A DNA stretch of 64,000 nt from Anianibacter sp965662745 (GTDB lineage: Bacteria; Pseudomonadota; Alphaproteobacteria; Rhodobacterales; Rhodobacteraceae): contig CBFIJK010000012.1 of NCBI GenBank assembly GCA_965662745.1, forward strand, positions 7,096 through 71,095. The letters are read 5' to 3'. Shown here one piece after another: positions 25,928 through 35,000 of this stretch; positions within the stretch are counted from its first letter, which is position 1, and every line of letters begins with the position of its first letter. The position numbers were made by a program, and so were the translations under genes. Below the pieces are notes generated by a model, which made no database searches, had not been told where the DNA came from, and worked only from the letters and a program-made list of their open reading frames with translations.

Positions 25928-27064
25928 TCACGCGGCGAGGGCCAGCCGCGACAGGGCGGCCCGCGCATTGATCATGATGTCCTTGGCGCAGATGCGCCCT
26001 TTCTCGTGCAGCACCAGCGCGCGCTGCATCACATTCTCCAACTCGCGGACATTGCCGGGCCAGGTGTGCTCGAGAAGCGCGCGCAAGGCGTCTGGTGTCA
26101 GGACAGGCGCATCCATGCCTGCCGGGCTGTGGCGGCGCAGCATTGCCGTGGCGAGGACCGCGATGTCGTCGGGGCGTTCGATCAGGGCAAGCGTTTCGAT
26201 GGGAAACACGTTGAGCCGATAGAACAGATCCTCGCGGAAGGTGCCCTTTTGAATTTCCTCTTCCATGTCCCGGTTCGAGGTGGCGATGATGCGGATATCG
26301 ACGGGCACTTCAGTCGAGGACCCAAGCGGTGTGACCGTGCGTTCCTGGATCACCCGCAAAAGCTTCGCTTGGAGGCCAAGCGCCATCTCGGAGATCTCGT
26401 CGAGCATAAGCGTGCCGCCATGCGCCGCGCGGATCATGCCCTGGTTGGCGGTGCCCGCGCCGGTAAACGCGCCTTTCTCGTGCCCGAAGAGGAGTGCTTC
26501 GAGCATATTGTCCGGAATGGCCGCACAGTTGAGGGCGATGAAGGGTTTGTCGGCGCGGGTGGAGCGGGCGTGGATCAGGCGCGCCAGAACTTCTTTGCCG
26601 CTTCCGGTCGGACCGTTCACGAAAACGCTTACGTTGAAGCGCGCGACATGACTGGCAAGGTCGATCAGCGCCCCTGTTGCGGCATCGCCGGCGGCCATGG
26701 GCGTGAGCGGCGCGGCGATCCGGCAGACCAGCTGCAAGAGCGCGCCATCGGTGCGAAGGTCACCATCGGTCTCGGGCAATTTGGCATGAAGCATCCTGCC
26801 GCCAAGCTCTTCGGCGAAGCTGAGGGGGAACGAGCCAACTTCAACGATCACCAAACGGCGCGAACCGCTCTTGCGCGCAAGCTCTGTCACCGCGGCCTTT
26901 CCGCCGGCCTGGTCCGCGAAGGCGTTGGACACCACGAGGGTCTCGGATTGATCGAGGTCTTCCAGCCCTGCGGCGACACGCGTCGCGATCCGGCTACGCC
27001 CCAGCAGATCGGCCAGCGCGTCGGCAACCGGAAATTCCGTGGCGAGGATTTGGATGGAATTCAT
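25928..27064 (-). CDS. fleT: Sigma-54 activator lacking a DNA-binding domain (FleT-like)
   Basis: The start is ATG 27064 (MNSIQILATEFPVADALADL); a longer frame runs through the promoter and is rejected. Of the 378 residues, about 130 N-terminal residues form a receiver-like fold without an obvious phosphoacceptor set. The AAA+ core follows: Walker A GPTGSGKE (151-158), GAFTGA (198-203), Walker B GTLMLDEISE. The protein stops about 30 residues after WPGNVRELENVMQRALVL, so the usual helix-turn-helix is missing. This is the architecture of R. sphaeroides FleT, which works as a hetero-oligomer with FleQ. It heads the fliE-J operon behind a sigma-54 site. Confidence 0.88.
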   Translation of the reverse strand: MNSIQILATEFPVADALADLLGRSRIATRVAAGLEDLDQSETLVVSNAFADQAGGKAAVTELARKSGSRRLVIVEVGSFPLSFAEELGGRMLHAKLPETDGDLRTDGALLQLVCRIAAPLTPMAAGDAATGALIDLASHVARFNVSVFVNGPTGSGKEVLARLIHARSTRADKPFIALNCAAIPDNMLEALLFGHEKGAFTGAGTANQGMIRAAHGGTLMLDEISEMALGLQAKLLRVIQERTVTPLGSSTEVPVDIRIIATSNRDMEEEIQKGTFREDLFYRLNVFPIETLALIERPDDIAVLATAMLRRHSPAGMDAPVLTPDALRALLEHTWPGNVRELENVMQRALVLHEKGRICAKDIMINARAALSRLALAA

Positions 27065-27099
27065 TGTGGCGTCCCTTCGTTCGGTTCGCCATCTGAGAA

Positions 27100-27114
27100 G
27101 CAGGTTTCGTGCCA
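27100..27114 (-). promoter_or_regulatory. Sigma-54 promoter of fleT-fliEFGHIJ
   Basis: Minus-strand TGGCACGAAACCTGC has exact GG-N10-GC spacing with one mismatch (CTGC for TTGC). The predicted transcript starts about 25 bases before the fleT ATG, which favours the 27064 start. Confidence 0.75.
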
Positions 27115-27453
27115 TCCGACCTTTGCTCACACTGTCGGGCGCCACTTTCATCCATTCGGCCGCGAAGCGACGCGGAATGGGACATTTCCAAAGAGTTTTG
27201 AAGGCGTTCCGTGACCTACGTGACGACAAATCCCCGACACTCGGCCGGGTTCGAGGATTGGTGACGCCATCCCGACACGACTAATGCGTGTGTCTTCATT
27301 CGAACGGATGCGACGGGGTCCTGTGGGTCGAGAGCGCTTATCGAAAGTTCACGCCGCTCTCCAAAGATAAAGCAAACCCGCGATCTGACCCCTCACAGTG
27401 CGCCGGATTCCACCGTTTGCAGAGTTACCGTCAGAACTCGAGGTAGGTCAGCC
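27115..27453. other. Divergent intergenic region between fleT and the chemotaxis operon
   Basis: No gene is supported here. The fleT sigma-54 site lies at its left edge. On the plus strand a weak sigma-28-like pair, GAAA (27343-27346) and AAAGATAA (27363-27370), is separated by 16 rather than 15 bases and could drive the chemotaxis operon. I see no strong terminator or repeat. Confidence 0.5.
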
Positions 27454-27762
27454 GTGCTTTCAAAAACATATCATCTCAAATTTCCCGATCTGGATGCAGC
27501 CCAAATTGCGGCTCCATTCGTCACCGAAACGCTTGGGAATGCCATTCCCGACTGCAATCTGAGCGGATTGACCGTTCTGATCAGCAAGGAAGGCGACATC
27601 TCGGTTAACGTCTTTTTTCATTCCGTGGCTGACATGAAGTCCTTCGAAAAGAAGCACGGTAGCTTTGTCGAAACCATGAAGAAGACCTTCCTTTTCAGAT
27701 CTACCGGCTTTGAAGGGGTCTGCATCTTCAATTTTGACGGACGCGATGATGACGCTGCCTGA
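27454..27762 (+). CDS. Uncharacterised 102-residue protein at head of chemotaxis operon
   Basis: I do not recognise a family. The start ATG follows GAGGTAGG. The product is a small soluble alpha/beta protein without signal peptide or membrane segment. It contains NLSGLTVLISKEGDISVNVF and KSFEKKHGSFVETMKKTFLF, and ends in FNFDGRDDDAA. It precedes the cheA4-type gene by 85 bases on the same strand, so a role in the chemosensory complex is a reasonable guess from position only. Confidence 0.6.
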   Translation: MLSKTYHLKFPDLDAAQIAAPFVTETLGNAIPDCNLSGLTVLISKEGDISVNVFFHSVADMKSFEKKHGSFVETMKKTFLFRSTGFEGVCIFNFDGRDDDAA

Positions 27763-27847
27763 TTGGCATGGCGCTTGCGATGTGTGGAACAGCCAAGAGG
27801 CGGATGTGAGCTCAAGCAAGCGCCCATAAGAAGAGGATGGCCGTCTT

Positions 27848-29059
27848 ATGACCGTCGAAGCAGATTCAGTCGGCGAAAAGTCGATGGGCGGCGCGCTATT
27901 GCGCGTGTCGTCGGACAAGATTGGCAGGTTGATGGATCTGGTGGGCGAGTTGTCGCTCAGCGTTTCTGAAACCATCAATTCGCCAGATCTCGACGGACTT
28001 GAACTTGTCGGCTTCGATATGGCCGCGCACAGGCTCTCGATGATCGTCCGGGAAGTGCAGGATGCCGCCACAGAGCTGCGGCTCGTTCCCGTGGGCGAGG
28101 TCTTCAAGCGGCTGCGGCGCACCATCCGTGAGTTGGAGCGTGAGACGGGCAAAGACATCGAGCTTGAGATCCGGGGTGAGAACACGGCAATCGACAAGCT
28201 GGTCGCGGACCGTCTCTATGAGCCGCTTTTGCATGTCGTGCGCAATGCTGCTGACCATGGCATCGAGAGCGCCGAGAAACGACTGGCCTCAGGAAAGTCA
28301 GAGCGCGGGCGTATTACGCTGTCCGCTCTTCAGGTCGGATCGGACGTGCGCATCATCGTATCGGACAACGGCGCGGGTCTGAACCGCGAGCGGATCCTGA
28401 AGAAGGCGCGCGAAAAGCGCATGATCAGCGCCAATGAAGAGCCCGAGAATTCCCAGCTTTGGAAGATGATTTTCGAACCAGGGTTCTCGACGGCCGAAGC
28501 CGTATCCACCTTGTCCGGGCGCGGTGTCGGCATGGATGTGCTCAACACCACGATGAAAGAACTGCGCGGCCGCATTTCTGTGGACAGCGAGGAAGGGGAA
28601 GGCACGTCCGTGTCGCTTCATATTCCGGTCTCGCTGGCGTTCATCGATAGTATCGTCCTCAGGCTTGGCGAACAGCTTTTCACGGTCCCCGTCGAGGATG
28701 TGTCCGAGATCGTAAGACCGGGGCAGAGCGATGATCTGACCATTTCCGCAGTGCGCGGCACTGAAATGCTGCGACTGCGCGGCGTGTTCATTCCCGTTCA
28801 GCGCCTCGAGACGTTCTATTCCGGTCAGCTTACAGGATTGCGGCCCTTGTCCGAGATGGTTGCCATCGTCTTTGGCACGTCGTCCGGCAAGATTGCCGTT
28901 CCCGTGGACGAGGTTCTGGATCGCCAGCAGGTCGTCATGAAACCGCTTGTCGGAACGCTGGCACGTGTTCGTGCAAGCTGGGGCTGCGCGCTGTTGCCAA
29001 CTGGTGAAGTCGCGGTCGTTCTTGACTGCGAGCGCCTTGCGGCGGGAACACAAAAATGA
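27848..29059 (+). CDS. cheA: Chemotaxis histidine kinase lacking P1 and P2 (CheA4 type)
   Basis: The 403-residue protein has only the P3 dimerisation domain (about 15-78), the P4 kinase domain (80-262) and the CheW-like P5 domain (263-400). P4 keeps the N box (HVVRNAADHGIE, 129-140), G1 (DNGAGL, 173-178) and G2 (GRGVGMDVL, 224-232), so it should bind ATP. The phosphorylatable-histidine domain is absent. In R. sphaeroides, CheA4 of this shape phosphorylates the separate His domain of CheA3; the matching partner is encoded at 32082-35168. Its end overlaps cheR. Confidence 0.93.
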   Translation: MTVEADSVGEKSMGGALLRVSSDKIGRLMDLVGELSLSVSETINSPDLDGLELVGFDMAAHRLSMIVREVQDAATELRLVPVGEVFKRLRRTIRELERETGKDIELEIRGENTAIDKLVADRLYEPLLHVVRNAADHGIESAEKRLASGKSERGRITLSALQVGSDVRIIVSDNGAGLNRERILKKAREKRMISANEEPENSQLWKMIFEPGFSTAEAVSTLSGRGVGMDVLNTTMKELRGRISVDSEEGEGTSVSLHIPVSLAFIDSIVLRLGEQLFTVPVEDVSEIVRPGQSDDLTISAVRGTEMLRLRGVFIPVQRLETFYSGQLTGLRPLSEMVAIVFGTSSGKIAVPVDEVLDRQQVVMKPLVGTLARVRASWGCALLPTGEVAVVLDCERLAAGTQK

Positions 29060-29865
29060 TGCCCACCAACGACATCGCCGCGTTCGAGGAGATCCGCGGC
29101 TGGCTGAGCAGCCGGTGTGCCATCAGCTACCCCGAGCACAAATCGGCATTGCTGCGCCAACGTCTGACCCGAGTGACCAGCAGCTTCGAGATGCCCGATC
29201 TGTCAGCCTTGGCGCACAGATTGGTCGTTGATCCCCGAGAGGATGTGCAACTGGCTGTCATGCACGCCGCATCGACCAATCACACCTATTTCTTCCGAGA
29301 GCCGGAAGTTCTGGAGCAGTTCTCGACCCTGATCCTGCCGACGCTGAAAGACAAAAGCACCATCCGGATCTGGAGTGCCGCCGCATCGACGGGTGACGAG
29401 GCCTACACCGTTGCCATTCTGATCGCCGAGACGCTTGGCCAGGCCGCATTGAAACGGCTGAACATCCTGGGAACGGATATCAGCGCTCCGGTCGTGGAAC
29501 GTGCCGAGCTTGGCGTCTTCTCACGCGGCCAGTTCGCACAGACAAAGCCGGATATCCTGAAACGCTATTTCACGCCAACCGGCATCGATCAATTCACGGC
29601 CAACCAGCTGATCCGCAGTCCCTGCACCTTTCGGCGCATGAACCTCAAGGCAACGCCTTATCCCTTCTCAAAGCGCTTCGACGTCGTGTTCTGCCGGAAT
29701 ATTCTTTATTATTTCAATAGGCAGGACCAGATCGACACTCTCGAAGCGATCTACGACGCGACAGAGTTAGGTGGGTGGCTGGTTACCTCCGTCACTGAAT
29801 CCATCCGGGACCTCGGGTCGCGCTGGTCTCCTGTTTCCAGCGGCATTTACCGGAGGCTCTCATGA
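29056..29865 (+). CDS. cheR: Chemoreceptor glutamate methyltransferase CheR
   Basis: The 269-residue product has the helical CheR N domain and a SAM-dependent methyltransferase domain: NHTYFFREPEVLEQFS, then IRIWSAAASTGDEAYTVAIL (SAM site) and FDVVFCRNILYYFNRQDQID. CheR methylates receptor glutamates for adaptation. Its start overlaps the cheA end (ATGATG) and its stop overlaps cheB (ATGA). Confidence 0.94.
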   Translation: MMPTNDIAAFEEIRGWLSSRCAISYPEHKSALLRQRLTRVTSSFEMPDLSALAHRLVVDPREDVQLAVMHAASTNHTYFFREPEVLEQFSTLILPTLKDKSTIRIWSAAASTGDEAYTVAILIAETLGQAALKRLNILGTDISAPVVERAELGVFSRGQFAQTKPDILKRYFTPTGIDQFTANQLIRSPCTFRRMNLKATPYPFSKRFDVVFCRNILYYFNRQDQIDTLEAIYDATELGGWLVTSVTESIRDLGSRWSPVSSGIYRRLS

Positions 29866-30944
29866 CAGTCGGCGGAAAAATCGGTGTGCTGGTGGTGGAC
29901 GATTCCGCCATGTTTCGCGCGCTTCTGTCTCAAGTGTTGAATGCCGAGCCCGATATCGAGGTTATCGGCGCGGTGGCAAACGCTGCCGAGGCACGAAACT
30001 TCATGAGCCGGCGCAGGCCGGACATCATCACGCTTGACCTGGAAATGCCGGGCGAAGACGGGCTGAGCCTGCTGCGCGACTACATGAAACGGCGGCCCAT
30101 ACCGACGATCGTGGTGTCCTCTCGGACACGAAGCGGCGTGAGAATTACCCTTGAGGCGCTCGATGCAGGTGCAGTCGACGTGGTGGCGAAGCCCTTCGGC
30201 AATACCCGCGAGCTTCTTTCGCAAAGCCTGGAACCGGTCTGCCGGTCGGTGCGCGCCGCCCATGCGTCCGGTTTTCGTCGGCCGGGGCGATCATCCGTCA
30301 GTGCTGCTCCCGACGGTCTCGGACGGCCCGATAACGGCTATTGGAGCCAGGTCGATGACTGGCCCATTCTCATCGGATGTTCGACGGGCGGTGTGCAGGC
30401 GCTTGGATCGATCTTGCCGACCCTGCCCGCAAACAGCCCGCCTGTCGTGATCGTCCAGCACATGCCGGAAGGCTTTACAGGAGCCTTCGCGCGGCGCCTG
30501 AATGGGCTCTGCGAGGTCACAGTCACCGAAGCGCAAGGAAACGAGAAACTGCGCCGGGGCCATGTTCTGATCGCGCCAGGCGGAACGCGTCATCTTGTAA
30601 TATCCAGGGCCGGGGTCGAGGTACGCACAGAGCTTGTCGAAGCAGAGCCAGTTTGTTTCTCGCGCCCCTCGGTTGATGTGCTCTTTACCTCAGCCGCGCG
30701 CGTTCTCGGCGCACGGCAATCTGCGGCCATCCTCACCGGAATGGGCAGCGACGGGGCCCTTGGCCTTGCAGCGATCCGCCGGTCTGGCGGCCGAACTTTC
30801 GCTCAGGACGAGGCAAGCAGCGAAATCTTCGGGATGCCCGCACGCGCCCACGAGATCGGGGCGAGCGAAGCCCTGGTGCCGCTGTCGAAGATGGTGACGA
30901 CACTCTTGGCCTCTGTCGGCGTAGCGCGCGACGTCACCGTCTGA
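29862..30944 (+). CDS. cheB: Chemoreceptor methylesterase/deamidase CheB
   Basis: The 360-residue response regulator has an N-terminal receiver with phosphoacceptor D59 (ITLDLEMPGEDGLSL) and a C-terminal esterase with the catalytic triad S174 (IGCSTGG), H200 (VQHMPEGFT) and D297 (GMGSDGALGL). It removes receptor methyl groups when phosphorylated. The gene is translationally coupled to cheR. Confidence 0.95.
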   Translation: MTVGGKIGVLVVDDSAMFRALLSQVLNAEPDIEVIGAVANAAEARNFMSRRRPDIITLDLEMPGEDGLSLLRDYMKRRPIPTIVVSSRTRSGVRITLEALDAGAVDVVAKPFGNTRELLSQSLEPVCRSVRAAHASGFRRPGRSSVSAAPDGLGRPDNGYWSQVDDWPILIGCSTGGVQALGSILPTLPANSPPVVIVQHMPEGFTGAFARRLNGLCEVTVTEAQGNEKLRRGHVLIAPGGTRHLVISRAGVEVRTELVEAEPVCFSRPSVDVLFTSAARVLGARQSAAILTGMGSDGALGLAAIRRSGGRTFAQDEASSEIFGMPARAHEIGASEALVPLSKMVTTLLASVGVARDVTV

Positions 30945-30973
30945 GTTTTGCAAGACCTCGAAAGGACAACCCA

Positions 30974-31489
30974 ATGACCCAGCCCCAAGCCAACTCAGCT
31001 GAAACCATCATGAACGGAAGCAGCATCATGACCGACGGTATCGACCACATGTATCTGACCTTTGCCGTCGCCGAGGAACATTATGGCGTTCCGATCGGCA
31101 TCGTAACCGAAATCGTAGGGATGCAACGCATCATGTCGGTCCCGGATGTCCCGAAATATATCAAGGGCGTGATCAACTTGCGTGGCAAGGTCATTCCGCT
31201 TCTGGACGTTCGCTTGCGCTTTGGAATGGACGAGCGGGCCTATGACGACCGGACAGTCGTGATCGTGCTTCAGGTGGACAACGCCCCAGTCGGCCTCATC
31301 GTGGACGGGGTCAGCGATGTGCTCGATATTCCCGCCGATCAGATCGACAGTGTTGGCTTCGGGCAGGGCGAAAGCCGCAGCGTGGTGTGCGGTCTCGGCC
31401 GGATCGACGAGCGGGTTACGATCCTCTTGAACGCTGATGTCCTTGTTCTGGAAGCGGATGTCGACTTGCCCGAACTGTCCGAAGTCTGA
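30974..31489 (+). CDS. cheW: Chemotaxis coupling protein CheW
   Basis: CheW bridges receptors and the CheA P5 domains. The 171-residue product has a CheW SH3-like fold throughout: YLTFAVAEEHYGVPIGIVTE, then MQRIMSVPDVPKYIKGVINL, RGKVIPLLDVRLRFG and LIVDGVSDVLDIPADQI. ATG 30974 follows AAAGGAC; the ATG at 31028 is an alternative that would shorten a non-conserved leader. It is the only cheW in the cluster. Confidence 0.92.
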   Translation: MTQPQANSAETIMNGSSIMTDGIDHMYLTFAVAEEHYGVPIGIVTEIVGMQRIMSVPDVPKYIKGVINLRGKVIPLLDVRLRFGMDERAYDDRTVVIVLQVDNAPVGLIVDGVSDVLDIPADQIDSVGFGQGESRSVVCGLGRIDERVTILLNADVLVLEADVDLPELSEV

Positions 31490-31631
31490 GCGATGCCGCT
31501 TCGTGCCGTCGGGCCGCAACCCGGCTGAGACTGGCGCGCGGACCGGCGCATCGAACAAGGCCGCCCCGATCAACCAGCCCAATCCCACACAAATCTCTCT
31601 CTAGCTATCTGAGCCAAAAGGACAAACCGCA

Positions 31632-32036
31632 ATGACCAAGAACGTAATGATCGTCGACGATGCCGCCATGATGCGGCTCTACATCTCCAGCTTCCTCAAA
31701 TCTCTCAAGGACTTCAAGGTCGTCGCCCAGGCCGCGAACGGCCAGGACGCGCTTGAGAAACTGGCCGAACATCCGGACCTCGATCTCATTCTTCTCGACA
31801 TCGAAATGCCGGTCATGGACGGGCTGGAATTTCTGCGTCACGCCAAGCTCAAGACACGCGCGAAGATCTGCATGCTGTCCTCCGTGACGGTCTCTGGATC
31901 GCCGATCGCCGCTAAGGCCCGCGAACTGGGTGCCGATGGCGTCGTCGCAAAGCCGTCGGGCACCGTGTCCCATGACCTTGAAGAAAAGACCGGCGATGAA
32001 CTGGCCCGCGTGATGCGCTCGCTCGTCGCCGCCTGA
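31632..32036 (+). CDS. cheY: Chemotaxis response regulator CheY (CheY6 position)
   Basis: The 134-residue single receiver has acidic residues IVDD (7-10), phosphoacceptor D56 (LILLDIEMPVMDGLEFL), S83/S84 (MLSSVTV) and K107 (VVAKPSG). The extra loop TVSHDLEEKTGD before the last helix is unusual for a short CheY. It sits directly before the cheA3-type gene, like cheY6 in R. sphaeroides, so it is the likely motor-stopping CheY. The 142-base gap from cheW carries no gene. Confidence 0.9.
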   Translation: MTKNVMIVDDAAMMRLYISSFLKSLKDFKVVAQAANGQDALEKLAEHPDLDLILLDIEMPVMDGLEFLRHAKLKTRAKICMLSSVTVSGSPIAAKARELGADGVVAKPSGTVSHDLEEKTGDELARVMRSLVAA

Positions 32037-32081
32037 TCCGAACGGGCGCCCTGTGGCTATTCTCGTGCAAGGAGCAAACTG

Positions 32082-35000
32082 ATGTCTGACGAGATGGATG
32101 AAATCTGGACCCTCTATGCCGATGACGGCAAGCAGGCGCTCGACGCCATGGAAGAGGCCCTGGACGCGCTGAAGAACGGTGAGGGTGAAGCATCAGAGCA
32201 TGTTTCGGCACTGTTTCGTGCTGTGCATACCTTCAAGGGGAATTCCCGGGTGCTTGGCCTCGCGACAGTCGAAAGCCGTGCGCATCTGTCCGAAGACCTG
32301 ATCGGTCTTGTGCGAGACAACGGCGTTCCGCTGACGTCTGAAATCCTCGATATGCTGTTTCTCGCCTCAGATACTCTGGTCGGCATGCTGGAAGAAACGG
32401 TTGAGACGCGGTCTGATGTTTCGCCTGAGCCGTCTGAAAGCCTTGCAGAAGGTCTGCAGGCATTGATCGCGCGCGTGATGCCTGCTGAGATCGACGAGGG
32501 TGATGACGCACCCATGGCTTCGGACGAGGTGGAAGACCCCCAGTCGTTTGACGATCTTGAGGTTGAGGTCAAAGCCGAAAACACTTGCGATGGCGAAGAC
32601 GTTGCCGCCGCCGAAGAACCGGCAGTCTTGGACGATCCTTTCGAGGACAAAGAGGCGGCAACGGCAACCACATCTCCCGAAGCCGATAACCCGGATAACC
32701 ATCTCGACGCGCTGGCCGTGGACCCGGTCTATCTGCGGATTTTTACGGAAATGGCCGAGACTGCGCTGACGGAAATCGATGCAATCCTGGCATCGAATGC
32801 CGAGGACCGGCACGCGCGAATGAAATCCGCTCTCAGTGGGCTCGCCTATGCCGCTGGCCAGTTGAACCTGAGCGACTGGATCGAGGCGCTGGATTGCGGA
32901 GAAATTGACGACGACGAGACCATGCAGGCGGTCCGGACACGCATCGCGCATCAGCTGGGGGCTACGCAGGTGCCCGAAACTGCAGCCGAAGATGTGGACG
33001 AGGTGAAGGAGTTCTTCATCGCCTTCGGACCCATCCTTGTGGAACTGTCCGAAGCCGGTGCAAACATTCGAAATGACAATGGCTGGAGCGCGGAGGCAAG
33101 ACGCGCGTTTGCAGAACATGTCGAGGCGCTCGCAGCCCCGCTCGGCCTTGTGCGGTTGATCGAGGCCGGCAGAACACTGTCTGAGGCCGAAACCTGCGAA
33201 GACTACGAGATTTGTGAGTTCGCATTCTATGAAGAGCTCGCCGCATACGAAAGACTGGCGACACCAGAAGGCTTGCCGCCGGGCACTCCAATTCCCAGCG
33301 CAATGCTTCGCGCGTTCTGCTCAGATTTCATTTTTGACACCCTTCAGGCCATTCGCACCGGAATCGAGAGCGGCAAGAGAGAAGCGAAATCGGATTGGTT
33401 TCCCAAGTTCGAAGTTCTGATGCGCCGCACCTATCACGCGTCTTGCCATTATCACATGGAGACCGCGGGCCAGCTTGCGATGGCGCTGATCGATCTCTTT
33501 GCTCGGGCCAGAATGGACGAGGTCGCGCCGGATCCGATCCTTCTTCAGATGGCGCGCGGGTTCGTCGAGACGATGGAGCTGGTCTTTGACGCTGTCTCTC
33601 AGGGTGATCAGCCTGATACCGACAGTATCGAACGCCTGTTCGAAGAGGCAGCGAGTGTCTGCTTTCTGCAAAGTGACCAGGTAACCGCCAAGAGCATCGA
33701 GAAGAAACTGAGCATCCCGGACCCGTTTCTCCGGGTGTTGTCCCCGGAAAGCGTCAAGGCCGTGCATTCGGCAATCACGGCTGGCCTTGGGTTCTTTGTT
33801 CTGCGCGCAGACTTGAATGATGACGAGCACGTCGCAGAGCATTTCCTGCAATGGATCACGTCGGACGCTGTTCGCATGATCACGAACGTGACCGTATTCG
33901 AAGGTGACCGAACGCTCTTCGATTTCCTGATCGCGACGAAATTGGCCGACGATGCCATCGTTTCCGCACTCGCCAAGGCAGACCCGAGTGGACGTTCTCT
34001 GTCTCTGATCGAGCGGCTTGAAGTCGCCGATGAATTCGCTGGCCGGGGGGAGCCGCAATCCGAAGAGACCTTCGCGGATCCCGCGAAAAGCAGCATGGAT
34101 CTCGCCGCAGATATCGAGATCCTTGAAGCCATCGGTGAAATCTCGGCCGGACAGGCCCTGGTCGGACATCTCCTGAACCATCTCGGCGACATGGACATCC
34201 TGCAAGAGGCAGAAGCCGCTTTGCGCAACCGCGGTCTTCCTCCGATCGACCGGGACACCCGGTCTATCCTGCGCGAGATTGTCGACCGTCAGTCGATAGC
34301 CCTTCAGGAAGTCACCGAAGCGGGAACCCAGATCGCGTCACAACTGACGCTCTTGCAGGAAAACAGCCTTGCTTTGCGCGCCCGACCTGCTGAAATCCTG
34401 CTTCGGCCTTTGGTGGCATTTGCCGAGGCGCAGTCCAAGCAACACGGGCTGAACGCAAAGCTCACATATTCGGGTGGAGAGCTGCAACTGGACCAGATCG
34501 TGATGGACCAGATGCGTGCGATCTTGAAATCGCTCATCGTGCACCGCATCGGGGTTGAGAACCCGCCACAGCGGTTCCACGTGTCGCTCTCTCACCTGGA
34601 AGATCGTATCGTTGTCGACCTTGAAGACAACGGCCTGCCATCCGCGCTTTCGGATCAGGTTCTGGCACATGAGGCAGAGCTTACGCGCAGGGGCGGTTCG
34701 CTGCGTGCCATTGCCGTGCCTGGGGGTGGGGTCCGCCATCACATCGCTGTGCCGCTGCACGTCAATGTCATCGACGGGATGGTCGTTCGGGTCGGCGCGG
34801 TCCGCTACGTGCTGCCCATAAGTGCGATCCAGCGCATACATCAAAGTCGGGATCAGGTCAGGATCTCCGCGTCCGGGGGGATGCGGATGCTTCGGGTGGA
34901 TGAGGGCAACCTCGTTCGTGTTCACGAGCTGCGCGGTCTGAGCCGTCATACAGAAGCGGCCGATCTCTACGTCATCGTAAAGGCAGCCCACACCACCATG

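Noticed and set aside
27343..27370. Sigma-28 promoter for the chemotaxis operon
   Set aside because: GAAA and AAAGATAA are separated by 16 bases instead of 15 and both boxes have mismatches; mentioned only as a weak candidate in the intergenic entry.
31490..31631. A missing small gene between cheW and cheY, where R. sphaeroides has extra chemotaxis genes
   Set aside because: The 142 bases hold no open frame with a ribosome site; they look like plain spacer.
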